Notes: generated by a model from the sequence alone, not told the origin. Counted from the stretch's first letter, positions 42,776 through 54,930 are shown. The stretch: DNA of 64,000 nucleotides from Paracoccus rhizosphaerae (GCF_026162645.1 NZ_JAOTBE010000004.1:1-64000); one strand, 5' to 3'. A program made the numbers and translations.

Positions 42776-44583
42776 CCCAGCATTCCCTTTCCGTGTCCCA
42801 CCGCCGACTGCATGCCGCGCACGACGACGAACGCATCCCGTAGGTGGCTGCGTTCGAATGCCGGCAGATCGGCGGGCGAGAGATAGTTGTCGGGCTTGCG
42901 CCCCGCCTTGACCAGATGCGCCTGGTTTTCCAGCCGCGCCGTCTGAATCATGTCATAGGCAGCGATCAGGTCGCGCGCCCCGCTGCCCGAGATCACGCCC
43001 CGTGTCTCGGCCTCTTCCAGCCTGGCGCGGGTGTTGACCGCGCCGATGCGCCCCTGCAGCGCATAGACGCGCGCCAGGTCGGTGACCGGGACGACGCCGT
43101 TGTGCTTCATGTCGATATGGTGGCGGTATTCGCCCGACCGGATCGTCGCGAACCCGCCGATCAGCCCCAGTGGCGGGCGGTGCTTGAGGCTGTTGGCCAC
43201 CATATGCGCCACGAAGATCGAGTTCTTCGAGGCCGCCAGCAGCGTCTCGCGCTGCAGATCGTCCAGCAGCGCCCGCTCTCCACCGATGGCGCGCAGGTCG
43301 AACATGACCGAGGCCAGCATCTGCGCCTCGGGGCTGGGATGGGCGATCCAGTTGTGAAAATAGCCGCGCCAGACGGGGGCGGGCTGGCACCAGCGTGGGT
43401 TCGTGGCCATCATGTCGCCGGGGCAGTGGACGTAGCCGCAATCGTGCAGCCCGTCGCTGACGCGCCGCGCCAGCGACCGGAACCACGGGTGCTGCGGATC
43501 TGCACCGGGCGCCAGGATCAGGCAGTTGTCCTGATCGCTTACGCCGGTCTGTTCCTGCCGCCCCTGGCTGCCGCAGGCGGCCCACAGCCAGGGCGCGGGC
43601 GCCGGGCCCAGATCGACAGCGGCCAGGTCCAGCAGGCGCCGGGTCGCCGCATCGGCAATGTCGGTGATCATCCGGGTGATGATCTCGTGCCGCTGACCGG
43701 CCTGCACAAGCTGGACCAGCAGTTCGGGAATGCGGGCCGTGGCACGGGCCATCTGCGCGGCATCGTCGGCCTGCGCCACATCGCGGATCAGGCCCGCGGC
43801 CGAGATCGCCTGCACCCGCGTCAGGTCGGTCTGGCTGATCATCCCGACGAAGCGCCCGTCATCGACCACCGGCAGGTGACCGACGCGCCGTTCCAGCATG
43901 ATGTTCAGCACGTCATACCCGAGCGCCGAGGGTGCCAAAGTCACGGGATCAGCGGTCATGACCTGCGACACGGGCTGGCGCATGTCGCGCCCCTCGGCCA
44001 CGACCCTCGTGGTCATGTCGCGGATGGTGACAAGGCCGATCAGCCGTCCCTGGTCGGTGATGCCCAGGCTGCTGATGCGGGCGTCGCGCATCAGGCGCGC
44101 GGCCTCGATGATGGGGGTGTCGGGGGGGCAGCTGACGGGGCGGTGGGACAGAAGCTCTCCGACCTTCAGCATGGCGACGTCGGCGCCGCGGTCTACGGGG
44201 CCGCGCCCGCGGTCGAAGAACCGCGCGACGCTGCGGTGATCGGTGATCAGGCGGTTCACCTCGGCCCGAGGCAGCATCAGAACCACGGCGTCGTCCAGTG
44301 CCGTCGCGGTGGTGACGGCGACACCGTCGCGCAGCAGGCCGCGTTCGCCGAAGCTGTTGCGCGGTCCCAGCTGGGACACGCTGTCGCCATTGCGGTCGGT
44401 GACGGCGACGCGACCGCTCTCGATCAGGTAGAGGCCGGGAAGACGGTGGCCGTATTCATAGATCACGTCGCCAGGGGCGAACTGCCTGCGGCTGAAGGAG
44501 CCGGCGACCCGCGCCAGCTCGTCCCGCTTCAGGCTGTCATAGGGGTGGACGGTGGCGATGAAGCCCAGGATGCTGTCGGACAT
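42772..44583 (-). CDS. cNMP-binding/CBS/DUF294 putative nucleotidyltransferase
   Basis: A 603-residue signalling protein with three parts. A cyclic-nucleotide-binding-type domain covers about residues 12-125, two CBS repeats cover about 140-265 (MRDARISSLGITDQGRLIG; MLERRVGHLPVVDDGRFVG), and a DUF294 nucleotidyltransferase region begins near 330 with GSQGRQEQTGVSDQDN, in which Gly338, Ser339, Asp350 and Asp352 match the GlnD-type active site. The same architecture is found beside acetate symporter genes elsewhere. It probably senses a nucleotide and modifies a protein. Start chosen at MSDSILGF. Confidence 0.85.
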   Translation of the reverse strand: MSDSILGFIATVHPYDSLKRDELARVAGSFSRRQFAPGDVIYEYGHRLPGLYLIESGRVAVTDRNGDSVSQLGPRNSFGERGLLRDGVAVTTATALDDAVVLMLPRAEVNRLITDHRSVARFFDRGRGPVDRGADVAMLKVGELLSHRPVSCPPDTPIIEAARLMRDARISSLGITDQGRLIGLVTIRDMTTRVVAEGRDMRQPVSQVMTADPVTLAPSALGYDVLNIMLERRVGHLPVVDDGRFVGMISQTDLTRVQAISAAGLIRDVAQADDAAQMARATARIPELLVQLVQAGQRHEIITRMITDIADAATRRLLDLAAVDLGPAPAPWLWAACGSQGRQEQTGVSDQDNCLILAPGADPQHPWFRSLARRVSDGLHDCGYVHCPGDMMATNPRWCQPAPVWRGYFHNWIAHPSPEAQMLASVMFDLRAIGGERALLDDLQRETLLAASKNSIFVAHMVANSLKHRPPLGLIGGFATIRSGEYRHHIDMKHNGVVPVTDLARVYALQGRIGAVNTRARLEEAETRGVISGSGARDLIAAYDMIQTARLENQAHLVKAGRKPDNYLSPADLPAFERSHLRDAFVVVRGMQSAVGHGKGMLG

Positions 44584-44641
44584 CGCCTGCAAGACCTCTG
44601 CCAGGGGGATGCCGCGCCCCCGAGGGGACGCGGCGTTCGGT

Positions 44642-46450
44642 TCAGTGGGCGACCGCGTCGCCGGCACCGCGCGGGACGCGGATCGATTCGACCAGCTCCT
44701 GCACGTGGGCGGGCGGGCGCTGCGTCGCCTGCGACACTACATAAGCGACGGCGAAGTTGATCAGCGCGCCGACGGTCCCGAAGGACGCCGGAGAGATGCC
44801 GAACAGCCACGCATCGGCCGTATCGGGCAGCATGTTGGTGCCAGCAACGAAGAACCAGCCCTTGTAGGTGAAGATATAGAGGATCGTCACCGCCATGCCC
44901 GCAACCATCCCCGCAATGGCCCCCTCGCGCGTGACGCGCTTCGAGAAGATGCCCATCATCAGCACCGGGAAGATCGAGCTTGCCGCAAGGCCGAAGGCCA
45001 GCGCCACGGTCTGCGCGGCAAAGCCCGGCGGGTTCAGGCCCAGGATCGTCGCCACCAGGATCGAGATCGCCATCGACACGCGGGCGGCCATCAATTCGCC
45101 CTTCTCGCTGATGTTCGGGCGCAGCGTGCCCTTGATCAGGTCGTGCGACACCGCGCCAGAGATCGCCAGCAGAAGGCCCGCCGCGGTCGACAGTGCCGCC
45201 GCAAGACCGCCCGCCGCGACGACGGCGATGACCCAACCCGGCAGGTTGGCGATTTCGGGGTTGGCCAGCACCATGATGTCGTTGTTCACGGTGGTCAGCT
45301 CGTTCCCGGCCAGCTCACGCTCGACTGCGACGGCGGCTGCCGGGCTGTCGGGGTTCGCGTCGTTGTAGTACTGGATGCGGCCGTCGCCGTTCTTGTCTTC
45401 CCATGCGAGCAGGCCGGTGGTCTGCCAGTTGCGCATCCAGGCGAGTTCCGGTGCGGTCTCGATGGCTTCCAGAGACACGGCCGGTTCGCTGAACGTGTCG
45501 CCAGCCTGCGCGCCCGGCCACATGGTGGCGGTCAGGTTGAAGCGCGCCATCGCGCCCACGGCCGGGGCCACGGTATAGAGAAGCGCGATGAAGACCAGCG
45601 CCCAGCCCGCCGATTTGCGCGCATCCGACACCTTCGGCACGGTGAAGAAGCGGATGATGACGTGCGGCAGGCCCGCCGTGCCGATCATCAGCGCCAGAGT
45701 GAACAGCACCATGTCCAGTGTCGAGTTGTGGTGCGCCGTGTATTCACGGAAGCCCAGGTCCGTCACGATCTGGTTCAGCTTGGTCAGGAAGGACACGCCC
45801 GTCGCGTCATGGGTGCCGAAAAGGCCCAGCTGCGGCAGGAAGTTTCCCGTCAGCTGCAGCGAGATGAAGATCGCCGGGATGGTATAGGCGGTGATCAGCA
45901 CGATGTACTGCGCCACCTGCGTATAGGTGATGCCCTTCATGCCGCCCAGGACAGCATAGCAGAACACCAGCGCCGCCCCGATCCAGAGGCCGGTCGAGTT
46001 CGACACTTCGAGATAGCGCGAGAAGGTGACGCCCACGCCGGTCATCTGGCCGATCACGTAGGTGATCGAGACGATCAGCAGGCAGATCACGCCGATGATC
46101 CGCGCGGTCGGCGAATAGAAGCGGTCGCCGATGAATTCCGGCACGGTGAACTTGCCGAACTTGCGCAGATAGGGCGCCAGCAGCAGCGCCAGCAGCACAT
46201 AGCCGCCAGTCCAGCCCATCAGGTAGGTCGAATTGTCGTATCCCGTGAAGGCGATCAGGCCTGCCATCGAGATGAAGGACGCCGCCGACATCCAGTCGGC
46301 GGCCGTCGCCATGCCGTTCATGACCGGGCTGACGCCACGGTTGGCGGCGTAGAATTCCGCCGTCGAACCCGCGCGGGCCCAGATGGCGATGCCGATATAC
46401 AGCGCGAAGGACGCGCCGATGACCAGCAGGTTCAGGGTAAACTGGCTCAT
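44642..46450 (-). CDS. actP: sodium/acetate symporter, SSS family (ActP-like)
   Basis: A 602-residue transporter of the solute:sodium symporter family with about 13 membrane helices. SMAGLIAFTGYD, YVIGQMTGVGVTFSRYL and SAAGLLLAISGAVSHDL are characteristic of ActP. An unusual extracellular insert at 300-400 carries an EF-hand-like loop, DKNGDGRIQYYN (residues 352-363). Standard ActP proteins are about 550 residues, so the insert explains the extra length. It takes up acetate for acs, which lies upstream. Confidence 0.9.
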   Translation of the reverse strand: MSQFTLNLLVIGASFALYIGIAIWARAGSTAEFYAANRGVSPVMNGMATAADWMSAASFISMAGLIAFTGYDNSTYLMGWTGGYVLLALLLAPYLRKFGKFTVPEFIGDRFYSPTARIIGVICLLIVSITYVIGQMTGVGVTFSRYLEVSNSTGLWIGAALVFCYAVLGGMKGITYTQVAQYIVLITAYTIPAIFISLQLTGNFLPQLGLFGTHDATGVSFLTKLNQIVTDLGFREYTAHHNSTLDMVLFTLALMIGTAGLPHVIIRFFTVPKVSDARKSAGWALVFIALLYTVAPAVGAMARFNLTATMWPGAQAGDTFSEPAVSLEAIETAPELAWMRNWQTTGLLAWEDKNGDGRIQYYNDANPDSPAAAVAVERELAGNELTTVNNDIMVLANPEIANLPGWVIAVVAAGGLAAALSTAAGLLLAISGAVSHDLIKGTLRPNISEKGELMAARVSMAISILVATILGLNPPGFAAQTVALAFGLAASSIFPVLMMGIFSKRVTREGAIAGMVAGMAVTILYIFTYKGWFFVAGTNMLPDTADAWLFGISPASFGTVGALINFAVAYVVSQATQRPPAHVQELVESIRVPRGAGDAVAH

Positions 46451-46460
46451 CTGCTGCCCC

Positions 46461-46718
46461 TCACTCGTCCACGCCGTATTCGGCGTCCAGCTTGTTCATG
46501 CGCGCCGCGTACCAGAAGATCAGAACGATGAAGACCAGGATCGAGCCCTGCTGCGCGAACCAGAACCCCAGGTCGGTTCCGCCCACCGGGATCATCGAGA
46601 TCAGCGGCCGCAGGATGATGGCGAAGCCATAGGAAACCAGCGCCCAGATCGCCAGGCAGATATAGATGATGCGCAGGTTCGCCTGCCAATAGGCGTTGGA
46701 AGATTGTCTGTCACTCAT
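46461..46718 (-). CDS. DUF4212 small subunit of an SSS symporter
   Basis: An 85-residue protein with two membrane helices (IIYICLAIWALVSYGFAI and GSILVFIVLIFWYAARM). DUF4212 proteins accompany ActP-like symporters as short accessory subunits, and here the actP gene begins 10 bases downstream. The ATG at 46718 has GGAGGGACCG and a second AAGGAC nearby. Confidence 0.9.
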   Translation of the reverse strand: MSDRQSSNAYWQANLRIIYICLAIWALVSYGFAIILRPLISMIPVGGTDLGFWFAQQGSILVFIVLIFWYAARMNKLDAEYGVDE

Positions 46719-46838
46719 GTCCTTCGGTCCCTCCCTGTTCAGACATGTCGGTGGCTCCGCCATTGTCTTGGTCCTGCACGGCGCCGGCGGATGGCGGGGC
46801 AGGCTTTGCGGGGGACCGGCGTGGCCCCCCGGCACGTT

Positions 46839-48794
<1,956 letters not shown>

Positions 48795-48897
48795 GACATC
48801 CCCCCTCTTGCAGCCATGGCGCAGCTCGGGCGGGACGGACCGGATCAGGCCGAGGGCGCGGCTGCGTTCCGGAAGATGTTAACCACAGGCGGGGAAG

Positions 48898-48975
48898 AAA
48901 GTTAAGTATTTTTTATATAACGATTATCTTGTAAATTATTTGACTTCTTGAAGCCGATCTTGTGAAAAATTGACA
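48898..48975 (-). promoter_or_regulatory. AT-rich promoter region of acs
   Basis: This is the most A+T-rich stretch of the window. On the minus strand TTCAAG, then about 18 bases later GATAAT, make a plausible sigma-70 promoter, and a second AT block (TTATATAA) follows. The acs start is about 100 bases away. Activator sites (for example for a CrbR-type regulator) cannot be named from sequence alone. Confidence 0.45.
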
Positions 48976-48978
48976 GGC

Positions 48979-49004
48979 GCGGCGCCTTTTATCGTCGGCG
49001 CCGC
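48979..49004 (-). terminator. intrinsic terminator of the beta-helix gene
   Basis: GCGGCGCC pairs with GGCGCCGC across a 10-base loop, and CAATTTTTC follows on the minus strand. It lies 12 bases past the stop codon of the beta-helix gene and shields the acs promoter. Confidence 0.65.
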
Positions 49005-49016
49005 ACCTTTCGGTCG

Positions 49017-51311
49017 TTACTGCGGCCGATCCATTCTGGCATAGATGCAGACCTTGCCCCGAAGCGGCTGTGCCCAGGACAGGCGGATCTGCCTTCGCGT
49101 GCTGCCGACCTCGGTGCTGACGGTGGGGGCAGCGTCCAGCTTCGTGCCGTCGGCGGTCAGCAGGGCTGATTCGGTAATGACCGACTGCACCGACTTGGCC
49201 CAGCCCTGGAACGGCAGCCCCTGAATCACCGGAAGGGTCCAGTTGGCCGACACATTATTCTGGTTATACTGGATCATCAGCGGGTTCGAGACATAGGTGT
49301 TGATCCCGTTGAAGGTGTTGGCCTCGAACTGGACGTTGCGCATGCCGTTGTAGTTCAGGTCGGCGATCGACGTGTCGACGCGGTCTATTCGCTCGACATT
49401 GCCGTACAGCGCCTTGAACACGTTCCCGACAACATTCAGGCCCTGGATGAAGTGGCCGCTTCCGTGCGGCTTGATCGTGATCCAGGTGAACCATGACACG
49501 GTGTTCGAGCACAGGAAGGTGTTGCCAGTCAGCGTCAGCCCGCCGAAGCTGAATTCGCTTCCCGTAAAGGTCGGGACGGCGCTGTGCTCGTTCGTCCACT
49601 CGATCGAGGCGTTGTCGATATAGTTCGCCGACACCGTCGTCTGCACGTTCGGCTGCGTCAGGACCAGGCCGGCATAGCGCAGCCCCTGCCCCGAGCCGTC
49701 ACCCTGAAACCAGTGGTTCCCCGTGATGATGTGCCCGCCGCCACAGGCCACCATGAAATGCGCAAACCTGACGAAGCGGTTGTTGCGGATCTTGACGTCG
49801 TTGGCATTGACGTTGATGGCGATGGTGGTCCGGCTTTGGGCGGGCAAGTCCATGTCGTTCGACAGGAACTGGCAGTGATCGACCAGCAGGTCCTGGCACC
49901 CCCGCCCGATCGAGGTGATGCCGCGATCCTTGGGCCGGGTGACATAGCAGTCGCGCAGCTGGATCATCTCGCCCTTGGGGGCCAGCATCACGGCGCTGGC
50001 GATGCCTTCGCACCCGAAATCGATGTCGACGAAGTTCAGCCGGTCCAGCTGACGCATCCCCGAAAAGTCGAACAGGTATCGATAGCGCTCGAACGTGTAG
50101 GTCCGCGTCGCCGCCCCACCATAGAGCGGCTGCGACAGCGTCAGCGTGCCCTGTGCGATATTTCGGGCGTTGACATACACCTCGCGCCCGACGCCGTTGC
50201 CGATGACGCGGCTGCCGACCTCGATCTGCGCGACGTTCGCGACGTTGGTCAGCTGAAGGGGGTTGTTCGGATGATATGTGGCGACGCTGGACCAATTGCC
50301 TGTGGCCCAGGCCGGACCGGGCTTGGCTTGGATGCCGCCGTTGCGGATCACGCGGCGGTTCGAGAAGGCGTCCGTGGTGGGCGCCAGCTGCTCGATCATC
50401 AGCGGGTCGTCCAGGTCGACCCGACGCCCGCACAGGTCCAGCGACAGGTGGTCGGTATAGCCCAGCAGCGCCTGCAGCGCCTTCTTCATCCCGATTGTCT
50501 CGTCGCCGAAGGCGTCAGCATAGGTTGGAAAATCAAAGCTGCTAAGGAACGAGATGCGGGTCGCCGCCGGCGTGGTGATCCGCCCCTTGAAGCGGATCGG
50601 GCTGTTGATCGACAGGTCGCCCGAGATGAAGAAGTTCCCCTCGGGCACCACCACCGAACCGCCGTTGCTGGCCGCGTCCGCGGCGAGGAAGGCGTCGCGG
50701 TCGTTCGTGACGCCGTCGCCGACAGCGCCAAAGTCGCGGACGTCGACCCAGTCGAGCAGCGACGGCACGAAGGCCGCAGTGATGTCGTCGATCCGGATAG
50801 ACTCGATGCGGAAGGCGCCGCCGTTCGCACCCACCAAGTCCAGGCCAAAATGACCGAAGACGGGACGCGGACCCCAGCCCATGTCCACGCCGCGCCGCGA
50901 TCCGACGCCGACAATGGCACTGACCTCGACCACGTCACCATAATTGCGCAGGGCGACCGTGCTGCCGGTCTCGACCAGTCCGTCGACATGATTGCGGGCA
51001 CCGTCGCCCGCCCATCCGGCAATGCGCACGCTGGCCAGTGCGCCAGCCACCGCCTTGACGCGCGCCGAAATGCGCAGATAGACGCCGGGGATCATCGGCG
51101 TCTCGCCCATGAAGCGCAGGCTGGTCGTCGTCTGCTGCTTGACGACTTCGAGGCAGGCGCCGAAGTCCTGGTCCGCCGGGACCAACGACGCGTTCCCAGC
51201 CATGGCCCAAGTCGGGCTGCCCGACCTGCCGTCGGTCTGCGACCAGACGTCCAGCCCGGACCGGAACGCCGGCGGCATCAGCAGAAGCCCGTTGGTGATC
51301 GCAATGTTCAT
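49017..51311 (-). CDS. large right-handed parallel beta-helix protein (pectate lyase-like/tailspike-like)
   Basis: A 764-residue protein. Residues 1-180 form a beta-rich head with VWSQTDGRSG and VYLRISARV, resembling carbohydrate-binding modules. A parallel beta-helix starts at about 190 with DVRDFGAVGDGVTNDRDAF, the usual opening of the Pectate_lyase_3 family, and coils continue to about 700 (many short N-rich turns such as GNHWF and NNRFVRF). There is no signal peptide. GGAGGAA precedes the ATG. It may be a phage- or GTA-type spike, or a capsule-acting enzyme released by another route. Confidence 0.8.
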   Translation of the reverse strand: MNIAITNGLLLMPPAFRSGLDVWSQTDGRSGSPTWAMAGNASLVPADQDFGACLEVVKQQTTTSLRFMGETPMIPGVYLRISARVKAVAGALASVRIAGWAGDGARNHVDGLVETGSTVALRNYGDVVEVSAIVGVGSRRGVDMGWGPRPVFGHFGLDLVGANGGAFRIESIRIDDITAAFVPSLLDWVDVRDFGAVGDGVTNDRDAFLAADAASNGGSVVVPEGNFFISGDLSINSPIRFKGRITTPAATRISFLSSFDFPTYADAFGDETIGMKKALQALLGYTDHLSLDLCGRRVDLDDPLMIEQLAPTTDAFSNRRVIRNGGIQAKPGPAWATGNWSSVATYHPNNPLQLTNVANVAQIEVGSRVIGNGVGREVYVNARNIAQGTLTLSQPLYGGAATRTYTFERYRYLFDFSGMRQLDRLNFVDIDFGCEGIASAVMLAPKGEMIQLRDCYVTRPKDRGITSIGRGCQDLLVDHCQFLSNDMDLPAQSRTTIAINVNANDVKIRNNRFVRFAHFMVACGGGHIITGNHWFQGDGSGQGLRYAGLVLTQPNVQTTVSANYIDNASIEWTNEHSAVPTFTGSEFSFGGLTLTGNTFLCSNTVSWFTWITIKPHGSGHFIQGLNVVGNVFKALYGNVERIDRVDTSIADLNYNGMRNVQFEANTFNGINTYVSNPLMIQYNQNNVSANWTLPVIQGLPFQGWAKSVQSVITESALLTADGTKLDAAPTVSTEVGSTRRQIRLSWAQPLRGKVCIYARMDRPQ

Positions 51312-51453
51312 CGGCTATTCCTCCAGATCGGCATGACGATGGGACCCGGCAGGGACCCGCGTGATGCCGACAGGAATAGTTGATGAAAGGTTAACGCGAC
51401 TTGAAGGCGCCGTGCGGTGCAACCGTCGCCCGCGCAACGGCTGCCGCCCGGCG

Positions 51454-53034
51454 TCAGCCGACGGTCAGCTTGCCGGCCAGCGCATCTTCGATCAAGCCCC
51501 GCGTCTCGTCGACGCCATAGAGCGCGATGAAGCCCCCGAAGCGCGGCCCTTGGTCGGCCCCCAGAAGGACCTGATACAGCGCGCTGAACCAGTCGCGCAG
51601 CGGCTCGAACCCGTGCTCCTTGCCGACGGCGAAGACCATCGACTGCAGCGCCTCGGGGTCGGCGGGTTGGTCCCAGGCTGCCAGGCGCGCAACCAGATCC
51701 TCCATAGCCCGGCGCTCGACCTCGGTTGGCTCGCGGAAGGTGCGCGTCGGCGCGACGAAGTCCTCAAAATATCGCAGCGCGAAACCCGCCGCCGCGTCCA
51801 GGCTTGGGTGCGTCTGGGGCGAGGCTTCGGGCGCGTACCGGCGGATGAAGCCCCACAGTCCGTCCTTGCCGGTTGCCCCTGCGACCGAGGCCAGGTTCAG
51901 CAGCATCTGGAACGGGACGACCAGATCGGACGCCGGCACATCACCGCCGTGGATGTGCCAGACCGGATTGGCCAGCTGCTGCTCGGGCGTCTGGTCGGGG
52001 AAGGCGCGCAGCTGCTGGTGGTATTCGTCGACGGCCTTGGGGATGACGTCGAAATACATCCGCTTGGCTGTCTTGGGCTTCTGATACATGAAATAGGACA
52101 GGCTTTCGGTGGCCGCATACGTCAGCCATTCGTCGATCGACAGACCGTTGCCCTTGGACTTGCTGATCTTCTGCCCGTGCTGGTCGAGGAACAGCTCATA
52201 GGTAAAGTGCTCGGGCTTCTTGCCTCCAAGGATCTCGCAGATGCGGTCATAGATCGGCGTGTTGGTACTGTGGTCCTTGCCATACATCTCGAAATCGACG
52301 TCCAGCGCGGCCCACCGGGCGCCGAAGTCGGGCTTCCACTGCAGCTTCACGTTGCCGCCGGTGATGGGCAGCGTGATCTCCTCGCCATCCTCGTCGAAGG
52401 TGATGGTGCCGGCCTTGGCATCCACGTTCTTGATCGGGACATAGAGGACGCGGCCCGTCTTGGGGCTGATCGGCAGGAAGCATGAATAGGTCTGCTGGCG
52501 TTCCTCGCGCAGCGATGCCAGCATGACCTCCATGATGGCGTCGTACTTCTCGGCCGCGCGCAGCAGCACGGCGTCGAACTGGCCGGACTTGTAGAACTCG
52601 GTGGCGCTGACGAATTCGTAGGCGAAGCCGAAGGTGTCGAGGAAACGGCGCAGCATCGCGTTGTTGTGCCCGCCAAAGCTGTCATGGGTGCCGAACGGGT
52701 CCGGAACGGCGGTCAGCGGCAGCTGCAGGTGCTGCTTCAGCATGTCCTGCTGCGGGACGTTCTCGGGCACCTTGCGCATCCCGTCCATGTCGTCCGAAAA
52801 GCAGATCAGGCGCGTGGGGATGTCGCTGATCAACTCGAATGCGCGGCGGATCATCGTGGTCCGCGCCACCTCGCCGAAGGTGCCGATGTGCGGCAGGCCC
52901 GAGGGGCCGTAGCCCGTCTCGAACAGGACATACCCCTTCTCGGGGTCCTTCTTTTCATAGCGCTTCAGCACCCGGCGCGCCTCTTCGAATGGCCAGGCCT
53001 TCGATTGCATTGCGGCGTCGCGCAAGGTGGTCAT
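51454..53034 (-). CDS. lysS: class I lysyl-tRNA synthetase
   Basis: A 526-residue class I Lys[16 protein letters not shown] holds the HIGH signature near residue 43 and [12 protein letters not shown] the KMSKS signature. Class I LysRS is usual in archaea and some alphaproteobacteria, replacing the class II enzyme of most bacteria. The gene is alone on its strand, divergent from the TerB-like gene. Confidence 0.95.
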   Translation of the reverse strand: MTTLRDAAMQSKAWPFEEARRVLKRYEKKDPEKGYVLFETGYGPSGLPHIGTFGEVARTTMIRRAFELISDIPTRLICFSDDMDGMRKVPENVPQQDMLKQHLQLPLTAVPDPFGTHDSFGGHNNAMLRRFLDTFGFAYEFVSATEFYKSGQFDAVLLRAAEKYDAIMEVMLASLREERQQTYSCFLPISPKTGRVLYVPIKNVDAKAGTITFDEDGEEITLPITGGNVKLQWKPDFGARWAALDVDFEMYGKDHSTNTPIYDRICEILGGKKPEHFTYELFLDQHGQKISKSKGNGLSIDEWLTYAATESLSYFMYQKPKTAKRMYFDVIPKAVDEYHQQLRAFPDQTPEQQLANPVWHIHGGDVPASDLVVPFQMLLNLASVAGATGKDGLWGFIRRYAPEASPQTHPSLDAAAGFALRYFEDFVAPTRTFREPTEVERRAMEDLVARLAAWDQPADPEALQSMVFAVGKEHGFEPLRDWFSALYQVLLGADQGPRFGGFIALYGVDETRGLIEDALAGKLTVG

Positions 53035-53122
53035 GTCGCTCTCTCCTGCTCAGGGTCCGGAAGGCTTATTGAATGCGCCGGGCATCGTCAATAATCTGCG
53101 CCCGAACCAGCCGGAGCGTGCC

Positions 53123-53545
53123 ATGACCATCGACCTGCCTTCCCTCAGCCCCTGCGATGCGCTGGTCGCGGTGATGGTCGCCGTCTCGGCGTCCGACAGC
53201 ACGATCCGCACCTCGGAACTGGTCGCGATCCAGCGCATGGTCGACCATGCCCCGGTATTCGCATCCTATGACGACGACCGCATCCGGCCGGTCAGCCAGA
53301 CCGTCATGACGCTGTTCGACGAGGAGGACGGCGTGGACGCGCTCTTTGGCCTGATCCGCGATGCCCTGCCAGAGAAGCTCTACGAGACGGCCTATGCCCT
53401 GGCCTGCGATGTCGGCGCCGCCGACGGCCGGCTTTATGAGGGAGAGATCGTGATGCTGGCCGAAATCCGCGAGCAGCTGAACATCAACCGCCTCCACGCC
53501 GCCGCCATCGAGCTTTCGGCGCGGGTCCGGCACATGACCTTCTAG
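53123..53545 (+). CDS. TerB-like helical protein
   Basis: A 140-residue all-helical protein with the TerB pattern: SPCDALVAVMVAVSASDS early, then YALACDVGAADGRLYEGE with conserved acidic residues, ending in a helix with HAAAIELSARVRHMTF. GGAGCG precedes the ATG. TerB proteins are linked to tellurite and stress responses; the function here is unknown. It ends in a 4-base overlap with dacB. Confidence 0.8.
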   Translation: MTIDLPSLSPCDALVAVMVAVSASDSTIRTSELVAIQRMVDHAPVFASYDDDRIRPVSQTVMTLFDEEDGVDALFGLIRDALPEKLYETAYALACDVGAADGRLYEGEIVMLAEIREQLNINRLHAAAIELSARVRHMTF

Positions 53546-54930
53546 CGGTCAAGATTGGCCGCGAAGGCCCCCAGCAGGTCCTGCTGCAGCGCCTTCGCGG
53601 CATGCGTCCAGGTGCTGACGCCGGCGGGGCGTTCCTCTCCGACCGCCGCTGCCCTGCGGGCGTCGTCGGTGCACAGGATGGCAAAAGCCGCTTCATTGCC
53701 TGCGGACGTCGTGACATAGCCCGCAAGGTTCGACACGAAGTTCAACGTCCCCGTCTTCGCCCGCACACGATGTCCCGCTGGACCGGGAGCCAGGTCCTCG
53801 GCCAGCGGCGCGGGCTTCAAGAGCGGCGCCAGTCGAAGGTCGCGCCCTGGCCCATCCAGAACGCTGGCAAGACCAAAGGCCGACAGGCGGCTTTCCTCGG
53901 ACAGGCCCGAGTGATCGGCCAGTCTCATCCCCTGCCCGACAGCGCCCAGCCAGCGGCGCATCCTTTCGGCCGACTCTACCAGCGACCCGACGCCGCTGGC
54001 ATGCAGGCCAAGCGCCTCTGCCGTGATGTTGGTGGAATAGAGCAGCATGTCCCGCACAAGCGTTTGCAGCGCCGGGCTGTCATGCCGGGCGACGACCTCT
54101 CCTGCCGGCAGATCGCCGATGACTTCGGGTGGAGGCAGCACAACCCCCCGCGCCCGGCACAGCGTCTGGAAGACGTCACCCGCGTAAAGCTCGGGCAGGC
54201 GAACGGGCAGCCACCGGCTGCCGGAGCGGCCCATCGCGGCGCGAGAGATCGTCCAGTATTCGCGGTCGATGTCATGGCGATAGGTGAACAGATCCGCATG
54301 CGTCGCAGGCATGGCGCTGATCGTGTAGGCGCGGGGCGACTGGGCGGCCGCGCGAGCCTCGACGCTGAGCTGATGATCCACGCCGACCCTCCGCCAGCCC
54401 AGATGGACGCGGTTGAAGTTCAGGATCATCCCGGAAATGGTGGGATTGTACGCCAGGTGCACCGCCTGCTCGGGCGCGACCTGCGCGATGGCGGGCAGCG
54501 CCCCGCCCCACACGGCAAATCGCGTCGCCGGCTGTTGACCGCTGCCGGCCAAAGCCGCGGCCAGACTTGCCAGGTCGTCGGTGGACAGCACCGGGTCGCC
54601 GCCACCTGCCAGGATCAACATGTCGCCCGACCGGATCAGTCGTGTCTGAAACCGATGCTCTGGCCCCAGGCGGTCCAGCGCATAGAGGGCGGTGATGACC
54701 TTCAGCGTGCTTGCCGGCGCCATGGCCAGCGCCGCCTTGCCAAGCAGTTGCGTCCGGCCGTCCAGCATCGCGAAGGAGATCCGCCCCTGAACGCCGCTGG
54801 CGGCAACAACCTCCCTGGGGTCTGGCGCGGGCCGTTGCGGAGGACGCGTCCCAGTTACCCGGGCGCCGGCACCTGTCGGCAGCGCAGCCGCGCTTAGTGC
54901 GGCAAGAAAGCGGCGTCGGTTCAACATCAT
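53542..54930 (-). CDS. dacB: D-alanyl-D-alanine carboxypeptidase/endopeptidase PBP4
   Basis: A 462-residue peptidase family S13 enzyme. A twin-arginine-like leader (NRRRFLAALSAAALPTGAG) sends it to the periplasm. Catalytic SxxK is Ser74-Lys77 (ASTLK), SxN is STN in LLYSTNITAEAL, and KTG is in AKTGTLNFV. It trims peptidoglycan cross-links. The ATG overlaps the nadD stop by ATGA. Confidence 0.93.
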   Translation of the reverse strand: MMLNRRRFLAALSAAALPTGAGARVTGTRPPQRPAPDPREVVAASGVQGRISFAMLDGRTQLLGKAALAMAPASTLKVITALYALDRLGPEHRFQTRLIRSGDMLILAGGGDPVLSTDDLASLAAALAGSGQQPATRFAVWGGALPAIAQVAPEQAVHLAYNPTISGMILNFNRVHLGWRRVGVDHQLSVEARAAAQSPRAYTISAMPATHADLFTYRHDIDREYWTISRAAMGRSGSRWLPVRLPELYAGDVFQTLCRARGVVLPPPEVIGDLPAGEVVARHDSPALQTLVRDMLLYSTNITAEALGLHASGVGSLVESAERMRRWLGAVGQGMRLADHSGLSEESRLSAFGLASVLDGPGRDLRLAPLLKPAPLAEDLAPGPAGHRVRAKTGTLNFVSNLAGYVTTSAGNEAAFAILCTDDARRAAAVGEERPAGVSTWTHAAKALQQDLLGAFAANLDR

